Shown: positions 9,314 through 18,652 of the stretch, one piece after another
How the letters are laid out: the number at the start of each line of letters is the position of its first letter
How positions within the stretch are numbered: the first letter of the stretch is position 1
From: Hydrogenovibrio crunogenus
Lineage (GTDB): Bacteria; Pseudomonadota; Gammaproteobacteria; Thiomicrospirales; Thiomicrospiraceae
Reading direction: 5' to 3'
NCBI RefSeq assembly: GCF_004786015.1
Contig: NZ_CP032096.1
Location: forward strand, 1,488,001-1,552,000
DNA: 64,000 nucleotides
The notes under the pieces: generated by a model
Told to the model about the DNA's origin: nothing
The model's input: the letters and a program-made list of their open reading frames with translations, nothing else
Databases searched by the model: none
Translations under genes and position numbers: made by a program

Positions 9314-9928
9314 CTATAACTCAATACCTGCTTGCGCTTGAATCCCTTTATCAAAAGCATGTTTTACCAAAGTCATTTCGGTAACGGTATCAGCCATCTC
9401 GATTAACTCCTCGGGCGCACCTCTTCCAGTGACAATCACATGCTGTCCTTCACAACGTGTTTCAATGTCTTTTCGAATGACGTCAAACGCCAAATATTGA
9501 TAACTTAATGCGACATTCAGCTCATCCAATACCACCAAGTCGATTGAATCATCTTGTAAAAAAGACTTGGCTTGGCTCCAGGCCACTTCACAAATTTCAA
9601 TGTCACGCGCCCTGTCCTGCGTATCCCAAGTAAAACCTTCTCCCATCGCTTTAAAGATAATGTCATCAGGAAATCGGTTAAAAAAACGCTCTTCTCCGGT
9701 TTCCATTGCCCCTTTAATAAACTGAACAACCGCGACTTTCATATCATGCCCCAACGCACGAACGACCATACCGAATGCCGAACTGCTTTTGCCTTTACCA
9801 TCACCGGTATTCACCAACAAAAGGCCTTTTGATCCGGTCGCTTTTTGAATTTTATGATCCATGAATGCTTTACGGCGCTTCATGATTTTATTGTGCTTCT
9901 CTGTTAAAGGGTCTACTGAGTTTGCCAT
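9314..9928 (-). CDS. cobO: Cob(I)yrinic acid a,c-diamide adenosyltransferase
   Basis: ATP:corrinoid adenosyltransferase of the CobO/CobA/BtuR family, which adds the 5'-deoxyadenosyl ligand to corrinoids in B12 synthesis or salvage. The P-loop variant LLLVNTGDGKGKSSSAFG is at about residues 35-52, followed by VAVVQFIKGAMETGE and LDELNVALSY. The length of 204 aa fits. No other cobalamin genes are adjacent, so it may serve salvage here. Confidence 0.94.
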   Translation of the reverse strand: MANSVDPLTEKHNKIMKRRKAFMDHKIQKATGSKGLLLVNTGDGKGKSSSAFGMVVRALGHDMKVAVVQFIKGAMETGEERFFNRFPDDIIFKAMGEGFTWDTQDRARDIEICEVAWSQAKSFLQDDSIDLVVLDELNVALSYQYLAFDVIRKDIETRCEGQHVIVTGRGAPEELIEMADTVTEMTLVKHAFDKGIQAQAGIEL

Positions 9929-10137
9929 CTTGCATCCTGCATAATTTCTGTAAAAAGAGTATAGCGGATATTCTTACTAAAACACTAGGTTAAACCCGTA
10001 TAATAAATTTGATATTAAAAATAGCTTAAGAGCTTCCGCATAATTATTTTTTATAAGGTCTCTTAACTTTTTTCTATTTTAGAAAAAAAGTGTCTTCTTA
10101 TATGATGACTCTTTCGATTAAAAAGGATTAAACACAG

Positions 10138-11262
10138 ATGAATATCACCATTCTTGGCACAGGATTTGCCGCTTTGACTGCGATAAAACAAACTCGAAAA
10201 CTCGCGCCCACTGCTAAAATCACCGTCATTTCGCCATCAAAAGAACTGGTTTATCTTCCAAGTTTAATCTGGATTCCGTCAAAGCTTCGTAAAGCTGACG
10301 ATTTAAAAATCGATTTAACCAACTACTTCAACCGACAAACAGTCGAGCACATTGAAGCCTCTGTCACAGACATTACAGATGAAGGACGAGTGGTTCACAC
10401 CGACAAAGGAACGTTCAATAATGACGGGTTAATTATTGCCTCAGGGGGACGTTTCATCAAAAAACTACCGGGGATTGAACACGTCATCACCCCTTGCGAA
10501 GGCATCAAAGCTGCTGAAGACATCAAGGATCGTCTGGACAACCTATCAGGCGGTACGATTGCCATTGGCTTTGGCGGCAACCCGAAAGAGCCCTCAGCCA
10601 TGCGAGGTGGCCCCATGTTTGAATTCCTGTTCGGAATCGACACCTTGCTCAGACAACAAGGTCGTCGAAGTCAGTTTGAACTGGTCTTCTTTAACCCCGC
10701 ACCAAAACCTGGAAAGCGATTGGGTGATAAAGTGCCCGATGCTGTTTTAAAAATGATGGCTAAGCGCGACATCCAAACTCATCTTGGCCACAAGATGAAA
10801 GGGTTTGAAGCCAACAAGGTAATGACAGAGGGGGGTGAGATTGATGCGGATTTGATTCTTTTCATGCCCGGCATGACAGGGCCAGCTTGGTCGCAAAATT
10901 CTGACATCGCTAAATCGGAAGGCGGTTTGATTAAAGCCAATGAACTCTGCCAGGTTGAAGGAATGAAGAAAACCTATGTTGCAGGAGATTCAGGGAGTTA
11001 TCCTGGACCAGAATGGCAAGCCAAACAAGCTCATATGGCAGATTTACAAGCGGTGGCCGCCAGCCGTAATCTTGTTGCAGAGCTACACGGAAAAACAGAA
11101 TTTGAAACATTCAAACATGAATTAGTCTGCATCATCGATACGCTTTCTCACGGCGTGCTGATTAAGCGCACGGAAAAAGGAACGATTATGCTACCGCAAT
11201 GTCGCTTGATGCACTTTGCAAAACGATTTTTTGAACGTTGGTATATCAAACAATATAAATAA
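10138..11262 (+). CDS. sqrF: Sulfide:quinone oxidoreductase, type VI-like
   Basis: 374-aa flavoprotein of the pyridine nucleotide-disulfide oxidoreductase superfamily. It has a Rossmann start (ITILGTGFAALTAI), IASGGRF for the second FAD contact and VAGDSGSYPGPEW for the flavin tail. Expected role: oxidise sulfide to polysulfide or sulfur and pass electrons to the quinone pool at the periplasmic face of the membrane. Cysteines are at 120, 271, 331 and 355, with none near 160 where canonical type I enzymes have one. From memory, essential cysteines of type VI (SqrF) enzymes lie at about 121 and 332, which fits. The end (KRFFERWYIKQYK) is amphipathic and could be the membrane anchor. Single gene with its own terminator. 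Confidence 0.8.
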   Translation: MNITILGTGFAALTAIKQTRKLAPTAKITVISPSKELVYLPSLIWIPSKLRKADDLKIDLTNYFNRQTVEHIEASVTDITDEGRVVHTDKGTFNNDGLIIASGGRFIKKLPGIEHVITPCEGIKAAEDIKDRLDNLSGGTIAIGFGGNPKEPSAMRGGPMFEFLFGIDTLLRQQGRRSQFELVFFNPAPKPGKRLGDKVPDAVLKMMAKRDIQTHLGHKMKGFEANKVMTEGGEIDADLILFMPGMTGPAWSQNSDIAKSEGGLIKANELCQVEGMKKTYVAGDSGSYPGPEWQAKQAHMADLQAVAASRNLVAELHGKTEFETFKHELVCIIDTLSHGVLIKRTEKGTIMLPQCRLMHFAKRFFERWYIKQYK

Positions 11263-11280
11263 CCATCTTTATAAAATAAA

Positions 11281-11304
11281 AAAGGGGCGAATCGCCCCTT
11301 TTTT
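11281..11304. terminator. Rho-independent terminator after the sulfide:quinone oxidoreductase gene
   Basis: AAAGGGGCGA pairs with TCGCCCCTTT and is followed by a T run. The A run on the other side lets it also serve the response regulator gene from the minus strand. Confidence 0.88.
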
Positions 11305-11327
11305 ATTAACCATTCAAAAATAGATTC

Positions 11328-12026
11328 TTAACGAATTTCGTCCAACGCGACTTTAAGCAACCCAATATGGCTGGCATAATTCACCAATTCAGCCGATGCT
11401 GTCATGCCCAATTTAGTCATAATATTTTCTCTATGCTTAGAGACCGTACGATCACTAATTTCCAACATGTCTGCAATATCTTTAGTCTTATACCCTTCCG
11501 CAACCAGCTTGATGACTTGTTTTTCACGAACGGAAAGTTTTTTAGGTCGGCTCGGCTTATCTCCAGCATCTTCTTCCGGAACCTTCTGTCCTTCCAACTC
11601 CGCCAGATAGGCATCCAGGCCTGGTTGAATTTCAGAATGTATGAAGCTCTGATCCGCAATCACAGACTTAATCCCTGACACCAGCTCTGCCTTAGAAACT
11701 GACTTAAGTGCCAGTCCTTCAACGCCAAGATCCAACACTTCTTTCCAGACATTAGGCGCTTCTGCTGCGGTCAAAACAATCACCTTAATTGGATTTTTTT
11801 GTTTTTTAAGCTGGGTAATAACTGCTAAACCGCTTAACTTAGGCATCGATAAATCGATAATTAAAATATCTGGCTGCTTTTCTTCAATCAAAGAAAGTGT
11901 GGTTTCGCCATCTTGTGCTTCAGCGATGACCTTAACGGTCCCATCTGAATTTAAAATGGATTTAAATCCAGCACGAACCAAATCATGATCTTCTGCCAGG
12001 AGTACTTTAGGTTTTGCCTTTGCCAT
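11328..12026 (-). CDS. NarL/FixJ-type response regulator
   Basis: 232 aa. The receiver domain (1-125) has acidic residues in LLAEDHDLVRAG, the phospho-acceptor Asp in DILIIDLSMPKLSG, then VLTAAE and the Lys in LALKSVSK. The LuxR-type helix-turn-helix follows (KLSVREKQVIKLVAEGYKTKDIADML ... TVSKHRENIMTKLG, about 165-215). It lies 72 bp downstream of the hybrid histidine kinase on the same strand and is its probable partner through the kinase's Hpt domain. Target genes cannot be told from the sequence. Confidence 0.93.
   Translation of the reverse strand: MAKAKPKVLLAEDHDLVRAGFKSILNSDGTVKVIAEAQDGETTLSLIEEKQPDILIIDLSMPKLSGLAVITQLKKQKNPIKVIVLTAAEAPNVWKEVLDLGVEGLALKSVSKAELVSGIKSVIADQSFIHSEIQPGLDAYLAELEGQKVPEEDAGDKPSRPKKLSVREKQVIKLVAEGYKTKDIADMLEISDRTVSKHRENIMTKLGMTASAELVNYASHIGLLKVALDEIR
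11615..11624. repeat. CCAGGCCTGG palindrome, copy 3 (in the response regulator)
   Basis: Perfect copy in the linker region of the NarL-type regulator gene, read as Pro-Gly-Leu. Confidence 0.9.
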
Positions 12027-12098
12027 GCGAAATCCTTTCTGTATTAATCGTAAAATTATGTATTAACTGGAAATATTATAGACGTTTTTACGTCAAAA

Positions 12099-14027
12099 TT
12101 AATACAAACCATTTAAAATTTTTTCAACTTGTCCTATTAAACAATAAACATTCGCCTTATCTTGATAGTCATCGAGCTGTTCCATTTTTTTCACAATCTG
12201 TACCATATTCTCTAAATTAAACAACATCATATTCCCTTTTAAGCGATGAAGTATTTTTCTGACCTCTTCTTCATTGCCAACTTCAACTTCACTTCTCAAA
12301 TGGGCAATTTCATTGAGCGTATTTTCGATAAACTGCGGAATCAGATGCTTTAATTCTTCCGGAATAGTTTGTGCAAAATGGTCAGCCTTGCTCTCCTCCT
12401 CAGAGAACTGCTCGGAACTTTCTTCATGGGTCAAATGCTCTTTACAATTCAACAAATGGATAATCTTATCCTGTGAGGCGGGCTTTTCTAACCATTCATC
12501 AAAAATTGATTTATCGACCTTAATACCTTCTAACTCAACTTCAGCTTCGGTATGAGCTGCGGTCAAAGCAAAAACACCTTTTAACTTTTTCTTTTGATGA
12601 TCCGGTAACGCCCTGATTTTCTGACAGACCTGAATACCATCCAAACCAGGCATTTGGATATCTAAAAACACAAAGTCATAGGAATCTTGCTGAAATTTCT
12701 CCCAGGCCTGGACTCCATCTTTTGCTTGATCAACCGTACAATTCAACTGATGTAGAAAAGTCTCAAGCACTTTGCGGTTAATAACAGAATCATCGGCGAT
12801 CAATACATGAAAATTACATGAGTTCGACAAAACCAATTCTGGAACCGGCTCAACTTGCGGTTGTGATTTTTCTGCTTGAGCACATGTACCGGGCTTCGTT
12901 GGAAGCTTTACAATAAAGGACGTTCCCACCCCTTTAGTTGATTCGACATTGATCGTGCCGCCCATTAAGTCCACTAACGTTTTGACTATCGCCAACCCCA
13001 GTCCGGAACCGATATATTGCATGCTCCCCTTCGATTCAAGCTGCTTAAACGGCTTAAAAATACTGCCCAACTCGGCTTCATCAATGCCTTCTCCTGAATC
13101 GGAAATATGCAATTCAAGCTGTTTGTCGGATCCTTTGATTTCAACAAACACCCCGCCAAATTCAGTGAACTTGATCGCATTCACAATCAAATTCACCAAC
13201 ACTTGCGAGATTCGAACAAGATCACCATAAAAGCAATTGTTTTGACTGTTCAATGAAAATGACACAAAAATGCCTTTTTCAGAAGCAATCGACTTGGTTA
13301 AATGGCTGACATAATCGGCCATTTCATCCAATCTAAACATGGTCGGATTCAATTGAATGCGATTAAACTCTGTTTGAGAGTAAGTCAGAATATCGTTAAT
13401 TAAAAAGTTCAATTGATCAATCGTCAGGCGCATAATCTTCAATTGATCGGAAATCGATTCTTGTTTTAAATAACGGTCTTTGATGATGGAAATCAGACTG
13501 TTCATCCCCATTAATGGCGAACGTAACTCATGACTTAACATCGCTAAAAACTGGGTTTGCTCACTATATTGTTGTTGCAACAATTCGGTTTCTTTTTTTG
13601 CCATTTCTTCTTTGGCTTGAAGTTGGTCAATAATCAACTGACTGTGCGACTCAATCAACTTTTCTTCCAGCTCATGCATTTCAGAGACTTCAAGACAAGT
13701 GGAATAGGCAACGGGGACGCCTTTTTTTTCAGTCAAATTCAACTCATTAATCAGCCAGGTAATTTTCTCTCCCACTTTAAAACCAATTAAAATCCGTTCT
13801 CCAGTTTTAATTTGGTGCCCGGCATTGTTTAACTTATAAATCACCTGATCTCGGCTTTCCGGCACTAAATAAGATAAAAAGGTTTCATAGTCCGTGATTT
13901 CCGAACCGATTTTATCGGCCAAAGCTGGGGATGCCTGGAATCCTTTTTGCTCTTCTGATAGGCTAAAACACCACCACAAACTCTTTTCCAACAACAGCTG
14001 CCCAAGAAACTCTTTATCTAAAACCAT
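12099..14027 (-). CDS. Hybrid sensor histidine kinase with receiver and Hpt domains
   Basis: 642 aa and apparently cytoplasmic, with no membrane helix. Domains in order: PAS-like sensor (about 1-115), coiled coil (110-158), HisKA with FLAMLSHELRSPLMG (phospho-His at 166), HATPase with VNLIVNAIKFTEFGG (N box), DSGEGIDEAELGSIF (G1) and GSGLGLAIVKTL (G2), a receiver with VFLDIQMPGLDG, and a C-terminal Hpt with HRLKGNMMLF. This is a complete four-step phosphorelay ending on the adjacent NarL-type regulator. The layout resembles BarA/ArcB kinases but without a periplasmic sensor. The first ATG is used; 120 bp separate it from divergent fumC. Confidence 0.93.
   Translation of the reverse strand: MVLDKEFLGQLLLEKSLWWCFSLSEEQKGFQASPALADKIGSEITDYETFLSYLVPESRDQVIYKLNNAGHQIKTGERILIGFKVGEKITWLINELNLTEKKGVPVAYSTCLEVSEMHELEEKLIESHSQLIIDQLQAKEEMAKKETELLQQQYSEQTQFLAMLSHELRSPLMGMNSLISIIKDRYLKQESISDQLKIMRLTIDQLNFLINDILTYSQTEFNRIQLNPTMFRLDEMADYVSHLTKSIASEKGIFVSFSLNSQNNCFYGDLVRISQVLVNLIVNAIKFTEFGGVFVEIKGSDKQLELHISDSGEGIDEAELGSIFKPFKQLESKGSMQYIGSGLGLAIVKTLVDLMGGTINVESTKGVGTSFIVKLPTKPGTCAQAEKSQPQVEPVPELVLSNSCNFHVLIADDSVINRKVLETFLHQLNCTVDQAKDGVQAWEKFQQDSYDFVFLDIQMPGLDGIQVCQKIRALPDHQKKKLKGVFALTAAHTEAEVELEGIKVDKSIFDEWLEKPASQDKIIHLLNCKEHLTHEESSEQFSEEESKADHFAQTIPEELKHLIPQFIENTLNEIAHLRSEVEVGNEEEVRKILHRLKGNMMLFNLENMVQIVKKMEQLDDYQDKANVYCLIGQVEKILNGLY
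12702..12711. repeat. CCAGGCCTGG palindrome, copy 4 (in the hybrid kinase)
   Basis: Perfect copy in the receiver domain of the hybrid kinase gene, read as Gln-Ala-Trp. Confidence 0.9.
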
Positions 14028-14148
14028 AAGTGCTACTTTCTATAATTTTCGTTATTAATACGATAGAATAGCAACAATTTAAAACTTAATCTACCAATCA
14101 CGAACGGGTCTAAAGTGATCCGGACGATATAGCTAAAGATTCTTTCTA

Positions 14149-15543
14149 ATGACACAAAATTATCGAACTGAAAAAGACAGCATGGGGACTCTACAGGTTC
14201 CTGAATCCGCACTTTATGGCGCTCAAACACAAAGAGCCATCGACAACTTCCCGATCAGTCACACGCCTATGCCGGCTATTTTTATCAAAGCCATGGCGTA
14301 TGTAAAATTTGCCTGTTCCAACTCAAATCTGGAGTTAGGATTAATTTCGGAAGAAAAAGCAACTGCGATTCAAGCCGCTGCGAAAGAGCTTATTCAAGGA
14401 CAACATGCTGACCACTTTCCAATCGATGTGTTCCAAACAGGGTCTGGTACCAGCACCAATATGAATATCAATGAGGTGATTTCAAACCTTGCTAAACAAC
14501 TAACGGGTACGGAAGTCCATCCCAACGATGATGTAAACATGAGTCAAAGCTCCAATGATGTTGTACCGACCGCAATTCATGTCGCTGCAGCAATCGCATT
14601 GGAAGAACACCTATTACCGAATTTAGAAAAGCTAACACAAACGCTAAAAAACAAGGAAATTGAACTCAATGGCATCGTCAAGAATGGTCGTACTCACTTG
14701 ATGGATGCAACCCCTATTCGTCTCGATCAAGAAATTGGGGCCTGGAGACATTTGATTTCAGACAATATTGAGCGTTTAAAAGACACTCAAAAACGTTTAC
14801 ATCGTTTACCGCAAGGTGGCACTGCTGTTGGGACCGGGATTAACGCTGATCCAGAATTTAGCCGTTTAGTCTGCGCTAACTTAAGCACCATCACCGCCAT
14901 TGATTTCGACCCGATGGACAACTTGTTTGTAGGATTAAGTTCGCAAGACACATCGGTTGAACTGAGTGGTCAACTCAACGTTCTCGCCAGCAGTTTGATG
15001 AAAATTGCCAATGATCTACGTTGGATGAATTCAGGCCCACTGGCAGGCCTGGCAGAAATTCAACTGCCGGCACTCCAACCGGGTAGCTCCATCATGCCCG
15101 GCAAAGTCAACCCGGTCATTCCAGAAGCGGTTTGCATGGTCGCCGCACAAATCATGGGGAACCACACCGCCATTACAGTGGGTGGACAAGCAGGTAATTT
15201 CCAGTTAAACGTCATGCTTCCAATGATTGCGAACAATCTATTACAGAGCTTGGAGATTGCAGCGAATGCGGCTGACGTTTTGGCCGACAAAGCCATTACA
15301 GGGTTCACGGTAAATGAACAAAAAATTCAAGAGACACTTGAAACCAACCCTATTCTGGTCACATCCTTAAACCGCCTGGTTGGCTATGAAACCGGTGCGG
15401 CAATTGCGAAAAAAGCTTACGAAACCGGTCAGCCTGTTTTTGAGGTTGCCAAAGCCATGACGGATCTGGATGAAGAAACACTGAAGAAATACCTTAACCC
15501 TGCTTTATTGACAGAGGGCGGCAACCCCGACCCGAATGAATAA
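14149..15543 (+). CDS. fumC: Class II fumarate hydratase FumC
   Basis: Interconverts fumarate and malate without an iron-sulfur cluster. The superfamily signature GSSIMPGKVNP is near residue 316; earlier are TGSGTSTNMNINEV and the substrate-contact stretch SQSSNDVVPTA. The length of 464 aa is standard. The gene lies upstream of a thioredoxin gene with a 43-bp gap, so both may share a transcript. A near-perfect copy of the recurrent palindrome (GCAGGCCTGG, 15043-15052) lies within it. Confidence 0.97.
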   Translation: MTQNYRTEKDSMGTLQVPESALYGAQTQRAIDNFPISHTPMPAIFIKAMAYVKFACSNSNLELGLISEEKATAIQAAAKELIQGQHADHFPIDVFQTGSGTSTNMNINEVISNLAKQLTGTEVHPNDDVNMSQSSNDVVPTAIHVAAAIALEEHLLPNLEKLTQTLKNKEIELNGIVKNGRTHLMDATPIRLDQEIGAWRHLISDNIERLKDTQKRLHRLPQGGTAVGTGINADPEFSRLVCANLSTITAIDFDPMDNLFVGLSSQDTSVELSGQLNVLASSLMKIANDLRWMNSGPLAGLAEIQLPALQPGSSIMPGKVNPVIPEAVCMVAAQIMGNHTAITVGGQAGNFQLNVMLPMIANNLLQSLEIAANAADVLADKAITGFTVNEQKIQETLETNPILVTSLNRLVGYETGAAIAKKAYETGQPVFEVAKAMTDLDEETLKKYLNPALLTEGGNPDPNE

Positions 15544-15586
15544 TGGCATGTTTTCGGTCCCATTTTTTTAAACCTAAGGAGAACCT

Positions 15587-15958
15587 ATGTCTGTTATAGA
15601 CTTAAAAGTAGAAAATTTTGAATCCACTATCGAAAACAATGACATTGTTATTCTAGATTTTTGGGCGGAATGGTGCGGTCCATGTAAACAATTTGCTCCG
15701 ACATTTGAGGCCGTTTCTGAAAAGCATCCTGATATTGTTTTTGCAAAAGTAAATGTTGAAGAACAACAGGACTTAGCAGGCATGTTCCAAGTGCGTTCTA
15801 TTCCAACGTTGGTGTTTATGCGTGAAAAAATTGTGGTTTTCTCAAACCCGGGTGTGATTCCAGAAAGCAATTTCGAAGAAGGAATTGCCCAGTTGAAAGA
15901 ACTGGATATGGAAAAAGTGCGCCAAGACTTGGCAAAAGCACAAGAAGAAAACGCATAA
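15587..15958 (+). CDS. Thioredoxin-family protein
   Basis: 123 aa with the redox motif FWAEWCGPCKQFAPTF (Cys 30 and Cys 33) and the cis-Pro loop VRSIPTLVFMREK. It differs from TrxA by a C-terminal helix of about 20 extra residues (ELDMEKVRQDLAKAQEENA). It is probably a cytoplasmic disulfide reductase and has no signal peptide. The ribosome-binding site AAGGAG lies 6-8 bases before the ATG. Confidence 0.92.
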   Translation: MSVIDLKVENFESTIENNDIVILDFWAEWCGPCKQFAPTFEAVSEKHPDIVFAKVNVEEQQDLAGMFQVRSIPTLVFMREKIVVFSNPGVIPESNFEEGIAQLKELDMEKVRQDLAKAQEENA

Positions 15959-15965
15959 ATTTTCC

Positions 15966-16034
15966 AAGCTTCCTCTTGCAATCTAACCTATTGATTTCAA
16001 ATCAATATATCAATCCGGATTGCGAGAGAAGCTT
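15966..16034. repeat. Nested inverted repeats between the thioredoxin and CBS genes
   Basis: 15966-15983 and 16018-16034 are near-perfect inverted copies (AAGCTT...TGCAATC against GATTGC...AAGCTT, two mismatches). Inside lies a perfect short palindrome, ATTGATTT-C-AAATCAAT (15990-16006). The long cruciform-like structure sits between convergent genes and could terminate both or form a stable RNA. There is no strong T run. Confidence 0.5.
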
Positions 16035-16103
16035 TCTGATTAGATGCTTGCAGGCAGTATACTTCAGTTTGAAGAACCCTGGATTGTACAGTCTTCTGCG
16101 CCA

Positions 16104-16748
16104 CTAGGCATAAATTTCAAGTGGCGGTTCCTCTGCCAACCGACGAACGATATCGGACAATGTGACAATTCCAATCACCGTATCGACTTCGGACATAATC
16201 GGCAAACACCCTAACGCATATTCACTCATGACATAGGCTACACGACGAATATCTGTGTCTACTTTAGTGGTAATCACCTCTTCATTCATCGCATCGGCTA
16301 CGGTTCCATCACGAATTTCTTCAATATTGCCCTCGGTATCCATAATGCCGCGCATCAAAATATCATGCGCTGAAATCAACCCAATCAATGCCGAAGATTC
16401 ATTAACGACCGGCAAATGTTGAATGTTGGAATGCCGCATCATTTCCCACGCTTCGACTAAGGTAAGGTCTGCTGTTACCGTAATGACAGGTTGAACCATA
16501 ATGTCCGAAACCTTTACAACCAACTTTCGCTCTTTTTCGTGCTGTACCGATTCATATTGAGCCAGCGCTTCTTTGGATTTTCCTCTGACTGAAGCATACT
16601 CTTCTTCAAGATTTAGCTGTTCGTCCATTTCAGAATCACCAATCGGCAACACACGGTTTACGGGTTCGACTCTTAAACCAGGCATTCTTTGTTTGTCGCC
16701 GATGAAATTTCGACCCTCAGGTGAATAAACTATAAACATAGCCTTCAC
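16104..16748 (-). CDS. CBS-domain pair protein
   Basis: 214 aa. The N-terminal ~75 residues are a less conserved region (RNFIGDKQRMPGLRVEPVNRV) rich in Glu. Two tandem CBS motifs follow: VSDIMVQPVITVTADLTLVE...HLPVVNESSALIGLISAHDIL and VADAMNEEVITTKVDTDIR...CLPIMSEVDTVIGIVTLSDIV. Such pairs bind adenosyl ligands and report energy state, but the controlled partner is unknown. Monocistronic and convergent with the thioredoxin gene. Confidence 0.9.
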   Translation of the reverse strand: MKAMFIVYSPEGRNFIGDKQRMPGLRVEPVNRVLPIGDSEMDEQLNLEEEYASVRGKSKEALAQYESVQHEKERKLVVKVSDIMVQPVITVTADLTLVEAWEMMRHSNIQHLPVVNESSALIGLISAHDILMRGIMDTEGNIEEIRDGTVADAMNEEVITTKVDTDIRRVAYVMSEYALGCLPIMSEVDTVIGIVTLSDIVRRLAEEPPLEIYA

Positions 16749-16950
16749 TCCTTTTAAAAAACTTTAATAAATATTATATCGGCATTGTTTTTAAATAGGT
16801 TAATTATGTTTTAGATTCAACCAGCTACATTATTCAAGAAAGTGAACCAAAAACGACAAACAACACAACCCGGCTAAAGCTGTTTTCAATAGCCGACAAA
16901 TTGACTATACTATTGCCATCAAATTTAAACTAAATCAAAGGAAACAAGCT

Positions 16951-17553
16951 ATGTCAGTATTAGTTACTAAAAAAGCCCCCGATTTCACTTCAGCTGCCGT
17001 TCTTGCAGATGGAACGATTGTGGATGACTTTAACTTAAAAAGCCATATCGACGGAAAGTATGCTGTTGTATTCTTTTACCCTCTAGATTTCACATTTGTT
17101 TGCCCATCAGAAATTCTTGCATTCGACCACCGTGTTGAAAAATTCAAAGAATTAGGGACGGAAGTGATCGGTGTTTCTGTTGATTCGCAATTCACTCACA
17201 ACGCATGGCGCAACACCCCTGTAAACGAAGGTGGGCTAGGACCTGTTAAATTTCCATTGGTTGCGGATCTAGGTGGTTCAATTATGGACGCTTATGGCAT
17301 TGTACACCCTGGTAATGTTGCACTACGTGGCGCTTTCTTAATCGACAAAGAAGGCGTTGTTCGCCATCAAGTTGTTAACGATTTACCGCTAGGTCGTAAC
17401 GTTGACGAAATGGTTCGCATGGTTGAAGCTCTTCAATTCCACGAAGAAAATGGTGAAGTTTGTCCAGCCGGTTGGAACAAAGGCGATGAAGGCATGAAAG
17501 ACTCTCCTGAAGGCGTAGCTGATTATCTTTCAAAACACGGTGAAGAACTATAA
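16951..17553 (+). CDS. Typical 2-Cys peroxiredoxin (AhpC/Prx1 type)
   Basis: Reduces peroxides in the cytoplasm. The peroxidatic Cys is at 51 in FYPLDFTFVCPSEI, and the resolving Cys lies in EVCPAGWNKG near residue 172, so it is a typical 2-Cys enzyme. The C-terminal extension (GMKDSPEGVADYLSKHGEEL) is the sensitivity-type tail of Prx1/AhpC proteins. 200 aa. Its own 200-bp upstream region and a terminator suggest a single-gene unit. No AhpF is adjacent, so electrons probably come from thioredoxin. Confidence 0.95.
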   Translation: MSVLVTKKAPDFTSAAVLADGTIVDDFNLKSHIDGKYAVVFFYPLDFTFVCPSEILAFDHRVEKFKELGTEVIGVSVDSQFTHNAWRNTPVNEGGLGPVKFPLVADLGGSIMDAYGIVHPGNVALRGAFLIDKEGVVRHQVVNDLPLGRNVDEMVRMVEALQFHEENGEVCPAGWNKGDEGMKDSPEGVADYLSKHGEEL

Positions 17554-17576
17554 TTCGTTCAGCATCATACAACACA

Positions 17577-17605
17577 AAAGGCTGTCAAATGACGGCCTTT
17601 TTTTC
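17577..17605 (+). terminator. Rho-independent terminator after the peroxiredoxin gene
   Basis: AAAAGGCTGTC pairs with GACGGCCTTTT (one G-U pair) around an AAAT loop, followed by a T run. Confidence 0.85.
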
Positions 17606-17683
17606 CGAACTTTTAACAATCTTTCTGAAAAAAGCTTATTTTTACAATAGGCTTCTTTTCAAAAAGAACGTGGAATTATTTTT

Positions 17684-18559
17684 TTGAAAACGACGCTTCT
17701 ACGCTATCAAAAACGAGTAAATCAAAAACTCGAAGCCTTATTGAACCGGCAAAAAAACATCCCCTCTTCATTGTTCGAAGCCATCAAATATTCGACTTTA
17801 AATAATGGCAAACGATTGCGCCCTGCTTTGGTTTATGCGGTTGGTGAAAACTTAGACATTCCACTGGATAAACTGGATGCCGCTGCGTGCGCCGTTGAAC
17901 TGATTCATAGCTATTCGTTAGTACACGACGATTTACCTGCGATGGACGACGACGATTTAAGACGAGGACAACCGACTTGCCACATTCAATTCGATGAAGC
18001 AACGGCCATTTTGGTTGGTGATGCGCAGCAAACCTTAGCGTTTGAAACATTAAGCCAAGACCCTTTTTTAACCGAATCCGATAAAGTCAAACTCATTACT
18101 CTTCTTTGCCAGGCCAGTGGCGGTGCCGGAATGATTGGTGGTCAAATCATTGATATCCAGTCTAATGGGCACTTACCGGAACTATCTCAACTTCAAGCCA
18201 TGCATGAAATGAAAACGGGGGCTCTTATCACCGCTTCATTACTGATGGGCGCAGCCCAATCGACACACTACCCTGAAAAACAGCCAGGCCTGGCAAAACT
18301 AGGACAAAAAATCGGCCTCGCCTTCCAAATACACGATGACATTCTCGATATTGAAAGCAGTACTGAAGTGCTAGGAAAACCACAGGGGAGCGACGAAGCC
18401 GCAGATAAGTCCACCTATCCAAAACTGCTCGGAACCGCACAAGCAAAAGCATTGCGTGATGAACTAATAGAAGACTCACTGGAAAGCTTATCCGCTTTGC
18501 AGTTGGCTAATCCCTTCTTAAAAGAACTCATTGGTTACATCGCCTGCCGCCAACATTAA
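17684..18559 (+). CDS. ispA: Farnesyl diphosphate synthase (polyprenyl synthetase)
   Basis: Condenses isopentenyl and dimethylallyl diphosphates to C15. The first Asp-rich motif is in HDDLPAMDDDDLRRGQPTCH and the second in FQIHDDILDIE; NNGKRLRPALVYA binds diphosphate. The length of 291 aa and the short side chains before the first Asp motif fit a short-chain synthase. The only reasonable start is TTG at 17684, because in-frame ATG codons come too late; the ribosome-binding site is poor. One CCAGGCCTGG copy is inside. dxs is not next to it here. Confidence 0.94.
   Translation: MKTTLLRYQKRVNQKLEALLNRQKNIPSSLFEAIKYSTLNNGKRLRPALVYAVGENLDIPLDKLDAAACAVELIHSYSLVHDDLPAMDDDDLRRGQPTCHIQFDEATAILVGDAQQTLAFETLSQDPFLTESDKVKLITLLCQASGGAGMIGGQIIDIQSNGHLPELSQLQAMHEMKTGALITASLLMGAAQSTHYPEKQPGLAKLGQKIGLAFQIHDDILDIESSTEVLGKPQGSDEAADKSTYPKLLGTAQAKALRDELIEDSLESLSALQLANPFLKELIGYIACRQH
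18284..18293. repeat. CCAGGCCTGG palindrome, copy 5 (in ispA)
   Basis: Perfect copy within ispA, extended to GCCAGGCCTGGC, read as Pro-Gly-Leu. Confidence 0.9.
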
Positions 18560-18652
18560 TTTTATTTAAGATCTTAACGCTAATTTATTTATTTTCTTAC
18601 AGTTTTGTTATAATGCGACTCAATTCATTATTAACATTAACTGCATTGAATC

